A stretch of 64,000 bases of DNA from JAGOMW01 sp964596675 (GCA_964596675.1 CAZQUZ010000007.1:1-64000); one strand, 5' to 3'; positions 10,055 through 20,391 are shown, numbered from the stretch's first letter. Translations and numbers: made by a program. Notes: generated by a model not told the origin, from the letters alone.

Positions 10055-11878
10055 TTAAGAAACCTCAGATTCAATTATATCAAAAATATGCCTAAAATTT
10101 TCCCAACTTTGATCACTTATAGTAATAATATTATCTATAATAGCATCAGCAAAATCATCTTTTTTTGCCAATAAGTTATTCTCATTTATATCATAAACGG
10201 CTTGTCATGAGTTATTTTCTACAATCTTATTTTTTCATCTGTCACTTTGTTGGCTTAATGAAACACCATTTTCAGTATTATGTCTTCCAGTACGTGTGGA
10301 GAAGTCATTTCAAAAATAAAGTTTAGTTCAATTTGGTAAGATTTGCTTAATCTCATCATCAGAAAACAAGTATTCAATTGATATATCATCTTGGATTCGT
10401 GACAATGGTTTCTTAACAAGGAAAGCATAAACATTATTTCAAAAATCTTTCAAATTTTCTCAAATCTCATTATTCACACTAGGGACATCTCTATCAAATA
10501 ATCAAAAAATTTTTCTTGTGTTTGGCACTCTTGCCAAAGCTCTTAATATTGTAAGTAAGCCTGTATTTCAATCTGGTTGTTGAGCATCATCAATAAAATC
10601 AATTGCCATAGTTATACCCAGACTATCAATCGCCTTACGAATATATTTCTTATCAGTTTTTCATTCTGTTATTAACATTGGATTTGTTCCAGTTAACAAT
10701 TGTTCTTCTAATGAAATCTGAATATCACTTAATCGTCTAACTTCCTCTCTTTCTTGAGTTACGTAGGGTGTAATTAACTTAAGTAATCACATTTTTCCGT
10801 CTATAGTTGTAGTGCTCGATATTTTTTTAGCCTTGGAGATATGTTGGATATCTTGCTCAATTTCATATCAAACTATAGCTTCATTCTTTTCATTAAGTAA
10901 GTTATAAAATGCTGGAGAGTGTGTAGTTAAAAATACTTGAATACCATCCTTGGCATATTCCTTAAACTCATCTGCCAAATCAAATGCCCGAAGCATTTCT
11001 ATATTATTTTCAGGCTCCTCATATCCCCAAATTGTGCTAATTTTTGGGCTTCAAGTGCCTCTATTTTTATTCATTTCATCAGCAAAATACTTAACTAAAG
11101 ATGGAATATGCCTAGTCTTAATGCCATCTCACCTTGAGTTCATAGAAATTTTCTTTTTTCAATGCTCTGTGATAATATCAAGTGATTCAAATAGTCATCA
11201 TAAGTCCTGAGGGAGAGCAATCTCACTTTCAAGTCAAAGATATTGTTTGATTCCTTTAGCAAAGCCAATTGTGTCTGTATTTATAGTTGTTATCAACGAG
11301 CTTGACGCTGCCTGTATTCATGTTACATTTGCCTCCGAGAGAACTTTGTAAAGATCCCTCAATAAGGAGCTAAAATAATCGTTACTTTTAATTGCAGGAA
11401 TATATCTATAGGAGATATTCCTTAACCATTCAGGAAGCTTACTTTTGAATACAATTCAATCAGCCTTTAATGCTGCTTTATATTCTTCAAAAGTAAAATA
11501 TTTTCTTGAGTCAACAATGAAATCATCATCTTTCTGAAGTCAATTTCGCCTCCAGATCTTTCTCCATTTTAACTTTGGCTCTGGGAATCACTTAGCACTT
11601 AATCTTGGTAGTTTGTATGTACTAGGCGGGGAAAGTTCAACTATTATTTCAATCTCCTGTGCTTGTTTAGCTCAAAATTTTGAAAATTTATTCAGGTCTG
11701 ATGAGAAATTAAATGGTACATTAAAATCAGTTTCATTATTAAAAAAAAGATTTAATGCTTTTAAGTAGTTTGATTTTCATGCATCATTTCAGCCTGTCAG
11801 AATACTGAGATCATTTACTAAAATATCATCATCTCATATAGATCGAAAATTCTTTATTCGAATACTTTTGATATACAT
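10055..11878 (-). CDS. OLD-family ATPase with TOPRIM nuclease domain (AAA15-type)
   Basis: 607 residues, built like class 1 OLD (overcoming lysogenization defect) nucleases. The N-terminal ABC-type ATPase domain has FRSIGDDDI and a Walker A GGNDAGKSN (residues 29-37), an ABC-signature-like NSRGDGIKT, Walker B IWGYEEPENN and an H-loop FLTTHSPAF. The C-terminal TOPRIM domain has LITEGKTDKKY (catalytic Glu) and GLFDRD (Asp pair). OLD proteins act in phage defence as DNA nucleases. Twenty-five UGA codons occur, two of them (residues 30 and 34) inside the P-loop. The gene is clearly more AT-rich than its neighbours (TTA and AAT codons rather than CTC and ATC), which suggests transfer, but from or via a code-25 host. 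No partner helicase of the Gabija type lies next to it. Confidence 0.9.
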
Positions 11879-11903
11879 AGTTTACTCTTACATTATAGAA
11901 ATC

Positions 11904-11944
11904 TTATAATCCATCCCCCAACTCAAGATACTCCACCTGTGCGA
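11904..11944. repeat. Copy A of a 41-bp direct repeat matching the 3' end of the DUF2130 gene
   Basis: 37 of 41 bases match 12487-12527, the stop codon and last 13 codons of the DUF2130 gene. This copy lies just beyond the toxin stop codon, so the toxin-antitoxin pair is flanked by a partial duplication. It reads as the remnant AQVEYLELGDGL plus TAA. Confidence 0.85.
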
Positions 11945-11948
11945 ATCT

Positions 11949-12197
11949 CTACTGATGATTATCTATCGCGAGAACATAAAGAGCTTCTCCATCGAGTTCA
12001 CATAGCGCACGAAATTGTTTATTGATACGGAAGTACCAGATACGATCTTCTTTGGGTTCACGGATTTTCAGATCTACATTCGCGAAGTGTCATGCGATGA
12101 TGAATATTTTGGTTTTTTGATACTGTTTTTCGAGCTGGCGTTTTATGAGATAGTCGAGTGCTTCGGGTGTGATGAGTACTTGAGAGATTTTGACCAT
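11949..12197 (-). CDS. RelE/ParE-superfamily toxin
   Basis: 82 residues. The C-terminal sequence DRIWYFRINKQFRALCELDGEALYVLAIDNH has the RelE-fold pattern (basic strand-4 residues and terminal I-x-x-H). Members usually cleave mRNA at the ribosome or poison gyrase; which applies cannot be decided here. One UGA is read as Gly (IIA-G-HF). The ATG follows the antitoxin stop by one base, as in translationally coupled TA operons. It ends 5 bp before repeat copy A. Confidence 0.82.
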
Positions 12198-12198
12198 A

Positions 12199-12429
12199 CT
12201 AGTAGTTTATGAAGGCGCTCTTTGGGAGTTTTTTGGCAGTCGCGAGAGATGCTTGAGTCTCAGGAGAGAGGTCCGATATAGCGACTTCTCAGAACTCGAC
12301 AGGGTCTTCATACTGTATTACCATAGCGTAGCTCTTGCCATGCTTGGTGATGACGACAGGCTCACGAGGGATAGTATTCATGAGTCGTCCGAAGTTATTC
12401 TGAGCTTCGACAGAGGTGATAGTTTGCAT
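12199..12429 (-). CDS. Phd/YefM-family antitoxin
   Basis: 76 residues. The N-terminus (MQTITSVEAQNNFGRLMNTI) followed by REPVVITKHGKSYAMVI is the typical Phd/YefM DNA-binding and dimerisation domain; the rest would bind and neutralise the toxin. One UGA is read as Gly. It is transcribed first, directly before the RelE-type toxin, from a promoter that overlaps a near-perfect palindrome, as expected for autorepression. Confidence 0.88.
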
Positions 12430-12448
12430 ATTGGCGGTGCGTTAAGAT

Positions 12449-12481
12449 ATAGTTATTATATCGATAATAGCTATTTTGCAA
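12449..12481 (-). promoter_or_regulatory. Promoter and operator palindrome of the Phd/RelE module
   Basis: Minus strand: TTGCAA, 15-nt spacer, TATAAT. A 26-bp imperfect palindrome (ATAGnTATTAT...ATAATAnCTAT, 12449-12474) covers the -10 box. This is the usual arrangement for repression by the antitoxin or the TA complex. Confidence 0.7.
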
Positions 12482-12486
12482 GTTTT

Positions 12487-12527
12487 TTATAATCCATCTC
12501 CCAATTCCAAATACTCCACCTGTGCGA
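12487..12527. repeat. Copy B of the 41-bp direct repeat (native 3' end of the DUF2130 gene)
   Basis: The intact partner of the copy at 11904-11944, with 4 mismatches. It includes the TAA stop of the DUF2130 gene. The two copies bracket the toxin-antitoxin module with a 583-bp offset. Confidence 0.85.
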
Positions 12528-13653
12528 GCTTGCCACCGAGGACTCCACCGAGATCACCATACATACCAGAAGTATTCTTTATGACTTGTTCGAGGAGGGC
12601 TTCGCGCTTCTTCCATCTACTCTCGAACGCTCGACGCTCTTCGGCGACTTGGTCTTGCATCTGACGGAATGCATCGATGATGTTCTCGACCTTGTCCTTG
12701 AACTTGGCAGACGTGAGATAGTTGTAGAGGACTTCCATCTTCTCATCTTTCGACACGAGACTCGTGCGGAGGTGTGCCATCGACTCTATCTGTCCGCGGA
12801 GCATCATGGCGATCGGGAGGACGTACGACCACTCGACGAGCCAGACTCACTTATAGAGACCGAACTTATCGACTTCTTTCGGGAGTACTGCCGTCACGAG
12901 GATCGAGACGTCAGCATTCACACGGAGGCGGTCTTCCTTGAGCTTCTCGACCCAGCCATCACTCCATGCCTTGGTATTTTTCGATTCCCAGGCGATGACT
13001 CATGCTGTACCGTTCATATTGCGGACTTCCTGGATGATATCAGCTCACTTGATGCCCTTTTCTACGTCGGAGATGACGTCCATAGGGAAGTTCGATTCGA
13101 GGACTTCTTTCAGAGCGTCTTCCTGTATCTCTCACTGTATCTGCATGCTGCCTTGGTTCGCCTTGCGATTGGCATCTTCGACGGCGCGCTGCGTCATCTC
13201 GAGTTGTTTTTTTAGCTCGGCTATCTGCTTATCACTCTCGAGCTTCATCTTATCAGTTTCGAACTTGGCACGATCTTCGGCAGATTTTTTGGCTTCTTCC
13301 TCGACCTTTTTGCGCTCTTCCATCTTCGCGCGTTCGAGTTCGAGGGCTTGGTTTTTTTTCATGTTTTCGAACTCCTGAGACTGACGGAGGTAGTCCATCT
13401 CTTTTTTGCGAGCTTCCTCATCACGCTTACGGAGTGACTCCAGTTCGAGGAGCTGTTTTTGTCATTCTTCTTTGGCTTTTTCCTCGGCTTTTTTCACTTC
13501 CTCTTGTGCCCAGGCAAATGCTCGCTTCTTCATATCGGTCTCTACTTCGGCACGCATCTGAGTGCGCATCTCTTCGAGCTCGTGCTTCTGGACGTCGGAG
13601 AGGGAGAACTGGTGGTTACAGTTCGGACAGGTGATGAGATTCGCTGTAGTCAT
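12487..13653 (-). CDS. DUF2130 domain protein with long coiled coil
   Basis: 388 residues. An N-terminal zinc-ribbon-like start (LITCPNCNHQFSLSD) leads into a long charged coiled coil (about residues 25-170, rich in Glu, Lys and Ala). The C-terminal DUF2130 domain follows with ESNFPMDVISDVEKGIKGADIIQEVRN and GVIAWESKNTKAWSDGWVEKLK, a pattern like restriction-endonuclease-fold proteins (E-x-K: WESK). Function is not established. Five UGA codons are read as Gly. It stands next to the OLD nuclease and TA module, so a role in defence is possible but not shown. Confidence 0.88.
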
Positions 13654-13683
13654 ATGTGAGAAAGATATAGGCGTATTATAAGA

Positions 13684-13715
13684 AAAAAATCTGTGAAGTA
13701 CACAGATTTTTCGAG
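13684..13715 (-). terminator. Terminator downstream of the pilin-like gene
   Basis: Inverted repeat AAAAATCTGTG / CACAGATTTTT with a 5-nt loop between the pilin-like gene (ends 13729) and the DUF2130 start. A T-rich flank on the minus strand supports terminator function. Confidence 0.75.
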
Positions 13716-13728
13716 AAGAGAGGACTCG

Positions 13729-14250
13729 CTAGACGAATATCCATGGAGCAAGGAATCCGAGTATATAGCGGAATGTGAAGAGGATAAAGAGCCCGATGAT
13801 GATATTTATGACCCATCATTTTGCCTTTTTCGTCTGCTCTTCGCTATCACTACCCCATGCCCAGAGTATACCAGCGCCGACGATGGCGAGTACTCCGAGG
13901 AGCATGACGATATTCACGATCCAGCGGACTATCTGAGCAAACATCGCCTGAAATGCTCCGAGTCACTTATCGACTTCACAGACATATTTACGGTCTTCTA
14001 CTTTTGTGCCAGCTGGACATTCTTCAGGACCTTTTGTTCATGTAGTGTAGCAAAAACATTTTGCTCATGGCACCTTTTCTGTGACTATGACTTCTATAGG
14101 TGTAGAGGTTTCAGTTGCAGCATTTGCGATATTTGGGTCAGTTCATGTTGCCTGAATGGCATCAGATGCTATTTGAGCTGGATCGGCATGCCCTACGCTT
14201 ACCATCATCATACCCACACCGAGAACGAGAGAAAATATATATTTTCGCAT
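13729..14250 (-). CDS. VirB2/TrbC-like (T4SS-type) pilin protein
   Basis: 173 residues: a signal peptide (MRKYIFSLVLGVGMMMVSVGHA), a Cys-containing middle region, and two C-terminal hydrophobic helices (IVRWIVNIVMLLGVLAIVGAGILW and VINIIIGLFILFTF) separated by the short charged loop SEEQTKKAKG. This two-helix hairpin after a signal peptide is the layout of VirB2/TrbC and the related T4SS pilin domain common in Patescibacteria. UGA codons are read as Gly, one in the loop. No other T4SS genes lie nearby, so the role is inferred. Confidence 0.65.
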
Positions 14251-14276
14251 AGACTAAAATTAGGATTTCTCGTTTT

Positions 14277-14303
14277 AGTATATATCTTTTTATGAAAATG
14301 CAA
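14277..14303 (-). promoter_or_regulatory. Promoter of the pilin-like gene
   Basis: Minus strand: TTGCAT, 15-nt spacer, TATACT, with the ATG 26 nt further on. It is divergent from the promoter at 14324. Confidence 0.5.
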
Positions 14304-14323
14304 TATCAATGCCATCCTGATGC

Positions 14324-14351
14324 TTGCAAATGGATATATTTCTCATATAAT
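14324..14351 (+). promoter_or_regulatory. Leaderless promoter of the DUF4012 gene
   Basis: TTGCAA, 16-nt spacer, TATAAT, then exactly 7 nt to the ATG at 14359. The spacing fixes this ATG as the start and implies a leaderless transcript. Confidence 0.75.
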
Positions 14352-14358
14352 CCTCATC

Positions 14359-16602
14359 ATGTGAAAGGATACGGATATCATATCGTTCGATCTCTATACA
14401 GGATGAGCGAAGACGCTCGATGTATCGGGATTTTTCCCGGTGTCACCACTCCATGCTATCCGAGTCGAGAAGCCATCTATCGATACGCTCGGTCATAGCA
14501 CCCGAAAGAATATAGATCTCTCACTTCCTGCCATACTGAGAGCCTCTCCACAGACTGACTATAGGATGCTCGATATCGCCCACCCTGACTATATGAAACG
14601 CAGAGGGCTCCATACCTCTCTAGCAGGTGATGGGACTATCGATATCTGTCCTCCACTCCACCCTCCATATGGTGCGCTCGATGTCCGAGGGGAGCCACAT
14701 ATCTCAGATGTGAAGTACAGTGATCTCTATAGACGTACACTCCCATGGTCACTCCATACTCGTCGTATCATGAAAAACACTGTCCGAGGATTTCGTAGGC
14801 AGAGAAAGCCTCTGACTATCGTACTGATCACGGCACTCCTCCTCACTGTACCGACACTTTTCTATACAAAATACCTGATCGAAGCAGGGTATAGCTCTCT
14901 CGAATCTCTCCGTACCGCAGAGAATAGAGACGAGATCGCGTCGCTTATCCACCGTGCGAGAGGGAATTTTGAGCGTGCTAATATCCTCTTCACACCATTC
15001 CGTATCGTGCCAGGCGATACGGTGAAGCTCGCCTCCACAGCACTCTACGGAGGACTATCACTCTCACGAGCATTCGATCATATCATAGGAGAACTCCCTC
15101 TCTCTACTACTGGCGCTACGATAGAGGATACACTCGATGTATCGAATCCATATAGACCAGTAGCCAAAAATATATATCCCCTCTCTCGACTCGGTATCAC
15201 AGAGCCTACAGTCTGGATGAGTGAGCATCGTGATACGATAGTGTATTTTGCTCGTGAACTCAAAGAAGCAGGGCTCCGATATAGTGATGCCGCCACTCTC
15301 AGTCATCCACGAGCATCAGAGATAGCGCATGTCGGTAGGGGAATATCAGAGATAGTATCGCTCATCGATGGATATCTCGCGAATGAGTCAGATGTGCTCA
15401 GATTACTCGGCTCCGAAGTACCAGAACGATATATCATATTCAATCAAAATCGAGATGAAATCCGAGCCAATGGTGGATTTCCTGGCAGTGTTATCACATT
15501 TAATGTATTTCGCTGAAATATCGAAGACTATCGTACGGATGATATCTACTATTATGACTGGAACCTCTATCCATACAAAGAACTCCCTCCTCCATGACTC
15601 GCACTCATATCTGGGAATTATGGACTCCGAGATGTGAACTATTATGCAGACTTCCATGAGACTCTCGAAAAGGCAAATACATTTATCGAGCGTTCTGGAG
15701 AGCCGACAGTGACTGTCGGTATAGCACTCCATCAGGGTATCATCGAGGATATCCTCGGTGAGATATGACCCGTCACACTCTCATGAGTGACAGAATCATT
15801 CGCGAGAGAAAACTTCTCACTCCTCATGTCGACACTCGTCGAAGCTCGCTATGGTGAGCAGACCTCAGCGAAGGATATCCTCGGACGTTTTGTGGGCGCG
15901 TTTGTCCATAAAATACACGAAAAACGAGCCTACGAAGAAGTCATCCGTACTCTGAAAAAAGCAGTGACAGATGGTGAAATTCTTTTTGCTTCACGAAATA
16001 ATGCTATCGATACATTTCTCTCGAAATATAAAAGACCACTTCCATGGCAAGAAGATATGAGCTCTGTAGTCTCTGGAGATCTCCATATCGCGAGTGGTAC
16101 GACTCTCCGTGAGAACTGGGCATATCCACTCTTTACCTCCATCGGATGAAATAAATCAGATAGATATATCGAGCGTATCTATGCGTCTGAGACGACGCCA
16201 TCAGCTCAGTGTCGATATACGAATAAGCTCACATTCACTCATAAGCATATCTATACAAAAGATATCGAGCGTCAGGTCAGATCGTACCTCACGCAGATAG
16301 GTATAGGAGACTCCTCTCGTGTATCGAAGATGCTGGCCGTGCAGGGCAATAGTACCAATAAGACATACATACGACTCCTCCTCCCAGCGAGTGCGACACT
16401 CACTGGTGTGACTGCATGAGTCGATGTATCTGAGACACCATTTTCGAAAGAGTTCGCATTTACACTCGAGACTCCAGTGGGATCCACGACATCGAAGACG
16501 ATACGATATGTCGTGGATATACCAGGCTGTAGAGAGACTACATATCCTGTGGCATGGTACCGTCAGCCAGGACTCAAGACCGTCGAATGGATAGCTCGTT
16601 AA
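14359..16602 (+). CDS. DUF4012 domain-containing membrane protein
   Basis: 747 residues. A cytosolic N-terminal region of about 150 residues precedes one transmembrane helix (TIVLITALLLTVPTLFYTKYLI) and a large extracellular part. The DUF4012 hallmark is RYIIFNQNRDEIRANGGFPGSVITFNV at about residue 370. DUF4012 proteins occur in Gram-positive bacteria and Patescibacteria beside envelope polysaccharide genes; their activity is unknown. UGA codons are read as Gly, including the second codon (M-G-K). The start is set by the leaderless promoter. A VWA gene follows. Confidence 0.88.
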
Positions 16603-16678
16603 TTTTATTCATTTCTTCCCCACTATCTCTCGTACATACTTCTCATACGCTCGATATCTCATAGGAACGCTCTCTGTC

Positions 16679-17428
16679 ATGATAGGGATATGAGGACTCA
16701 TCTATACACTCCATCTCTCTAGAGAGATGAGTGAAGCTGAGACGCTATGGATAGTGGATACTTCTCTCTCTATGACGATAGAGGATATCCCATGAATATC
16801 ACCAAATCATCGTATCAGTCGTCTCGATAGAGCCAAGGAACTGATAGAAGAGGGTATCATGAGTATCTCTGGAACTCATGCTATCATGAGCTATGCTCGT
16901 GAGGCATATATGGAGACCCCATTTACAGAGGATAGATCGCATCTCACTACTGTGATAGGATGATTAGAGGGGACGCGTTATTTCTGAGGGAGTGATATGG
17001 TGAGCCCACTCCTCCTCACTGATAGTCTCTATCGGTGATATACGAAGAAAGTCCATATTATCTGGCTCTCAGATGGAGGTGCTCTGCCATGAGATTTTCC
17101 ATCGATACCCCCCGGATTCGATATGACGATAGTAGGTATCGGATCTCAGAGAGGGGAGAAGATACCACTCTGATATGCTCCTGATGGTACACGTCGATAT
17201 AGGACTTTTTCTGGGAGTGAAGTCGTAGTACCGTATGAGAAAGATATACTCGAAACACTGAGTCGACACTATGATGCAGACTTTATCGATATGGGTATAG
17301 AGACGTCATTTCCAGAGGCACTCAGGACGACACCTCTGCCGAAAAATGAAAAAAATATATTTCTCTATTTGGGGAGTATGCTTATAATTTTTGGATATCT
17401 TTATCATCCATATGCGAGAAAAAAATAA
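16679..17428 (+). CDS. VWA domain membrane protein (BatA/BatB-like)
   Basis: 249 residues from ATG 16679. The von Willebrand A domain has the MIDAS motif IVDTSLSMT (DxSxS) near residue 30 and WLSDGGALPG (fourth metal contact) further on; a C-terminal hydrophobic helix (FLYLGSMLIIFGYLY) ends the protein. In Bat (Bacteroides aerotolerance)-like clusters VWA membrane proteins sit beside TPR proteins, as here. Nine UGA codons are read as Gly. The frame is open for another 84 nt upstream and encodes FPTISRTYFSYARYLIGTLSV, so a non-ATG start upstream is possible. Confidence 0.82.
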
Positions 17429-17444
17429 CATACATTCATACTAT

Positions 17445-18008
17445 TTGTTTGGGTGAATAGTCATCATCAGCACTATACTCATATCATATAGTATCGTGCT
17501 CATATCTCGCCCAGAGTGGACTCCTGTTTTTATGAAAAATATGTCTTTCGAGACTCTCTGAAACTATAATGCCCTCATAGAAACACGATGAATGTCTGGA
17601 GATATCGACCAAGTCGTATCTGTATCCATGGCTGGTTATGATGCAGATATCAGGGAGCTCATGGGGGATACTATCATCGCTCAAAGCGGGAGTAAGGATA
17701 GAGCACTCTCATATTATAGAGAGAGTCTCCTGTACTCAGATAGAGCACGTGTCCGTGAAAAGATAGATATACTCTCATCTGGATATGCTTCTGGAGAGGC
17801 ACCTCAGTCAGACTCAGTATCACCTGATACTCGCTCCCAGTGAGAACGTACACTGAGTGGCTATACAGAGTCCCTCGATGGAGCAGGGGCTCGTATCCAG
17901 TCTGATGCAGCGAATCGGGGTCGATATCTCGAGCACTCACTCTCACCCGCTCATATTCGTGAGGAGATAGAGTTCCTCGAGATAGGCGAGGAGCGTATGG
18001 ATTGGTAA
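17445..18008 (+). CDS. Membrane-anchored TPR-like protein, partner of the VWA protein
   Basis: 187 residues if TTG 17445 is the start. A hydrophobic N-terminus (IVIISTILISYSIVLIS) is followed by a helical region with a TPR-like stretch (YNALIETRG ... DRALSYYRESLLYSDRARVREKI) and a charged tail. ATG 17532 would remove the membrane helix; the in-frame helix argues for the upstream start, so start confidence is low. Position directly after a VWA gene matches BatB-BatC order. UGA codons are read as Gly. Confidence 0.6.
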
Positions 18009-18022
18009 TCAGAACAAAATCT

Positions 18023-18265
18023 ATGAAAAAATTCCTCATATACATCATGCGACAGTATCAGCGATATCTCTCACCCGACCACTCTCTCTGGGCGAGAGCA
18101 CTCGATCGTACACCACACTGCAGATATACACCGAGCTGCAGTGACTATATGATAGAGGCACTCGAGAAAAAATGAGCTATCATCGGATTTGGTAAGGGTA
18201 TGGGTCGTGTCATACGATGTCATCCATGGGCGCGTGGGTGATATGATCCGGTGGAGAAAAAATAA
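18023..18265 (+). CDS. yidD: Membrane protein insertion efficiency factor YidD
   Basis: 80 residues. The YidD (Haemolytic/DUF37) signature CRYTPSCSDYMIEALEKKG and RCHPWARGGYDPV is complete, with both UGA codons falling on conserved glycines (EKK-G and RG-G-YDP). YidD assists YidC-dependent insertion of inner-membrane proteins and binds membranes through an amphipathic N-terminus. The length is typical. It starts 14 nt after the TPR-like gene; yidC and rnpA are not adjacent here. Confidence 0.96.
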
Positions 18266-18278
18266 AAATACTCTCTAT

Positions 18279-18306
18279 TTGATTTCGATACGAATCTCAA
18301 TATCAT
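18279..18306 (+). promoter_or_regulatory. Leaderless promoter of murB
   Basis: TTGATT, 16-nt spacer, TATCAT, then 6 nt to the murB ATG at 18313. Confidence 0.55.
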
Positions 18307-18312
18307 ATACCT

Positions 18313-19284
18313 ATGACTGTACCACACTTTCTTCTCGAGGATTATGATATATCGTTCTTATCGGCATATAAGACGCCAGCACGAGCGAGATACTACTATG
18401 ATATGACGACGATGGATGATGTGATGTTGCTTCCAGAGATATATTTTTTTGCGGGTGCTGCATGACTCCCTATCGTCATCGTGGGTGGTGGCACGAACTG
18501 TCTCTTTGCATTCGATACGTATGAAGGGATATTTGTCCGGAATCGGTATGTCTGATACAGTGAGCCATATGAGGTAGGAGAGAGTCGATATGTCACCGTC
18601 CATAGTGGAGAGGTGACGACATCATTCGCACTGGCACTCTATCAGCACTACTCTATATCTACACTCATCCCATGGGTCGGACTCCCTGGTACGATGGGGG
18701 GTGCTACCATCGGGAATGCTGGATGTTTCGGACTCGAGACGGCAGATATATTCGTGGAGGCACATATCCTCGATATCCACACAGGAGAGATGCATATCTA
18801 TAAAAAATCAGATATGCACTATCAATATCGTGAAAGTCAACTCAAGTGAGATGAGAGATATTTCGTCGTGGATACGACTCTCAATGTGGCGCCTCTCGGA
18901 TGAGCCTATGAGTCATATACTCCGGCAGATCTCCAGGCACTCCGCAGGCTGAAGCAGCCACCAGGATTTTCGTGTGGGAGCTTTTTTAAGAATCCTCGTA
19001 CTACAGAGTATCGTGAATTTATCGGTGGTAAGGAGCATCTCACTGGCGAGCGTGGACATATCGAGCTCCTCAGTGCAGGGAAACTCATCGATGAGGCAGG
19101 ACTGAAGTGATACCGCACTGGATGAGTGCATGTGAGTGAGCGACATGGGAATTTTTTTATCAATGATGAAAAGTGAACCTGGCACGATGTCCTCGCACTC
19201 CGCGACCATGTGAAAAAAGCAGTACTCGAACACCATGGCATCGAGCTCCATGAAGAAATCCGTATCATATCCAATCCTCTCTAG
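18313..19284 (+). CDS. murB: UDP-N-acetylenolpyruvoylglucosamine reductase
   Basis: 323 residues. MurB reduces UDP-GlcNAc-enolpyruvate to UDP-MurNAc with NADPH and FAD in peptidoglycan synthesis. The FAD-binding motif VGGGTNCLFAF, the IPGxxG-type segment WVGLPGTMGGATIGNAGCFG, the GSFFKNP catalytic-Ser region and the C-terminal LIDEAGLKGYRTGGVHVSERHGNFFIN are all present. UGA codons sit at AA-G-LP, LK-G-YR and TG-G-VH, all conserved glycines. ybeY begins two bases after its TAG. Confidence 0.96.
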
Positions 19285-19285
19285 C

Positions 19286-19732
19286 ATGTTTTCTCTCGTT
19301 TTTCTCCATCAGGATGAGAGTGTGTCTCTCGACGTGCGTCGGCTCGAACTCATCGCGAGCGAGGTGTCGAGTCGTGTCGATATCCCACAGCATGGCATCA
19401 TCCATATCGCGTATATCAGTGATGATGCCATGCGCATGCTCAATCATACATATAGACAGAAAGACTCGACTACGGATGTACTATCGTTTCATTATTTTGA
19501 GGATTTCGCATCCCTCGGAGATGATGAAGTCGCGGGGGAGGTAGTGCTCTCACTCTCTCGGGTCACAGAGCAAGCAGGTGAGCACGGGCATAGTATCGAG
19601 CGGGAACTCGAGATACTCGTACTTCATGGAGTCCTCCATATCCTCGGATTCGATCATGAGACGGATGAGGACTATATGGAGATGTGGAGCTATGAGAGTG
19701 TTATACGCCAAAATTTACTTTTGACAAATTAG
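19286..19732 (+). CDS. ybeY: Endoribonuclease YbeY (16S rRNA maturation)
   Basis: 148 residues. The zinc-binding motif HGVLHILGFDHETDED (HxxxHxxxxxH) and the preceding TDVLSFHYFED segment define YbeY, a metal-dependent RNase in ribosome quality control and 16S 3'-end processing. Start ATG 19286 lies one base after the murB stop, so it is preferred over the upstream in-frame ATG at 19235 that would sit inside murB. No UGA codons. A strong promoter for the next gene overlaps its 3' end. Confidence 0.95.
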   Translation: MFSLVFLHQDESVSLDVRRLELIASEVSSRVDIPQHGIIHIAYISDDAMRMLNHTYRQKDSTTDVLSFHYFEDFASLGDDEVAGEVVLSLSRVTEQAGEHGHSIERELEILVLHGVLHILGFDHETDEDYMEMWSYESVIRQNLLLTN

Positions 19733-19748
19733 TTTATTTTTCTAGAAT
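19721..19748 (+). promoter_or_regulatory. Promoter upstream of the hypothetical gene at 19776
   Basis: Consensus TTGACA, 16-nt spacer, TAGAAT. The -35 box lies within the last codons of ybeY. The ATG is 27 nt downstream. Confidence 0.65.
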
Positions 19749-19775
19749 GAATACAATTTACTTTTTATCATTTCT

Positions 19776-20354
19776 ATGAATAATCTTAATAGTTCTCCGT
19801 TGCCAAAAGAAATTGTTTCATCTATGAGTGCGATTCGATCAATAGGATTAAAACTTGTATTTAAAAATTGAAGTCGAAATAGTGAGTCTGAATCATTCTT
19901 TCCAGAATTGATTATGAATCGTATTTGATATCGTAAGGCTGAAAAAAATGATACCCCCTATGATGTACACTATTCGAATCATTTCGAAATTTTAACTCCA
20001 AAATGAGGGCTAGAAGAGAGTTGATTATATCATCTTACTATCGAAAAATTATCAGATAAAGGTGTAGAAAATATTGGTGGTTTTGAGTTCATTTTTCATA
20101 GAGATAAGGAAATGTTCCCAAAAATTCATGATAAAATCGCTTTCACAGAATTTTTACTACGATTTAAAGAGAGTATGAAAACTATCACTATGGACCAAAA
20201 GGAGACAGATTTTCGATTAAAATTTGATCTCGGAAAGTCTGCATCGCCAGTGAGACAGGTGGCTGCACGAGTATGAAGAGCTGTCTCATGAATGATACAG
20301 AATTCTCGCGCAAAAAAAGTAGAAAAGCAAGTAAAGAAAAAGCAGCCAGAATAA
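19776..20354 (+). CDS. Hypothetical protein with basic C-terminus
   Basis: 192 residues, no family recognised. The central part is mixed (GLYHLTIEKLSDKGVENIGGFEFIF) and the C-terminus is strongly basic (SRAKKVEKQVKKKQPE). Six UGA codons are read as Gly. Composition is more AT-rich than the murB-ybeY pair. It has its own promoter and is followed by the tRNA-Phe transcription unit. Confidence 0.7.
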
Positions 20355-20391
20355 AACATATGGACCCGTATACACTTTTTTATTTTTCGAT

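Noticed and set aside
13693..14295. 200-codon plus-strand ORF
   Set aside because: It is the antisense of the pilin-like gene, which has a signal peptide and two membrane helices on the minus strand.
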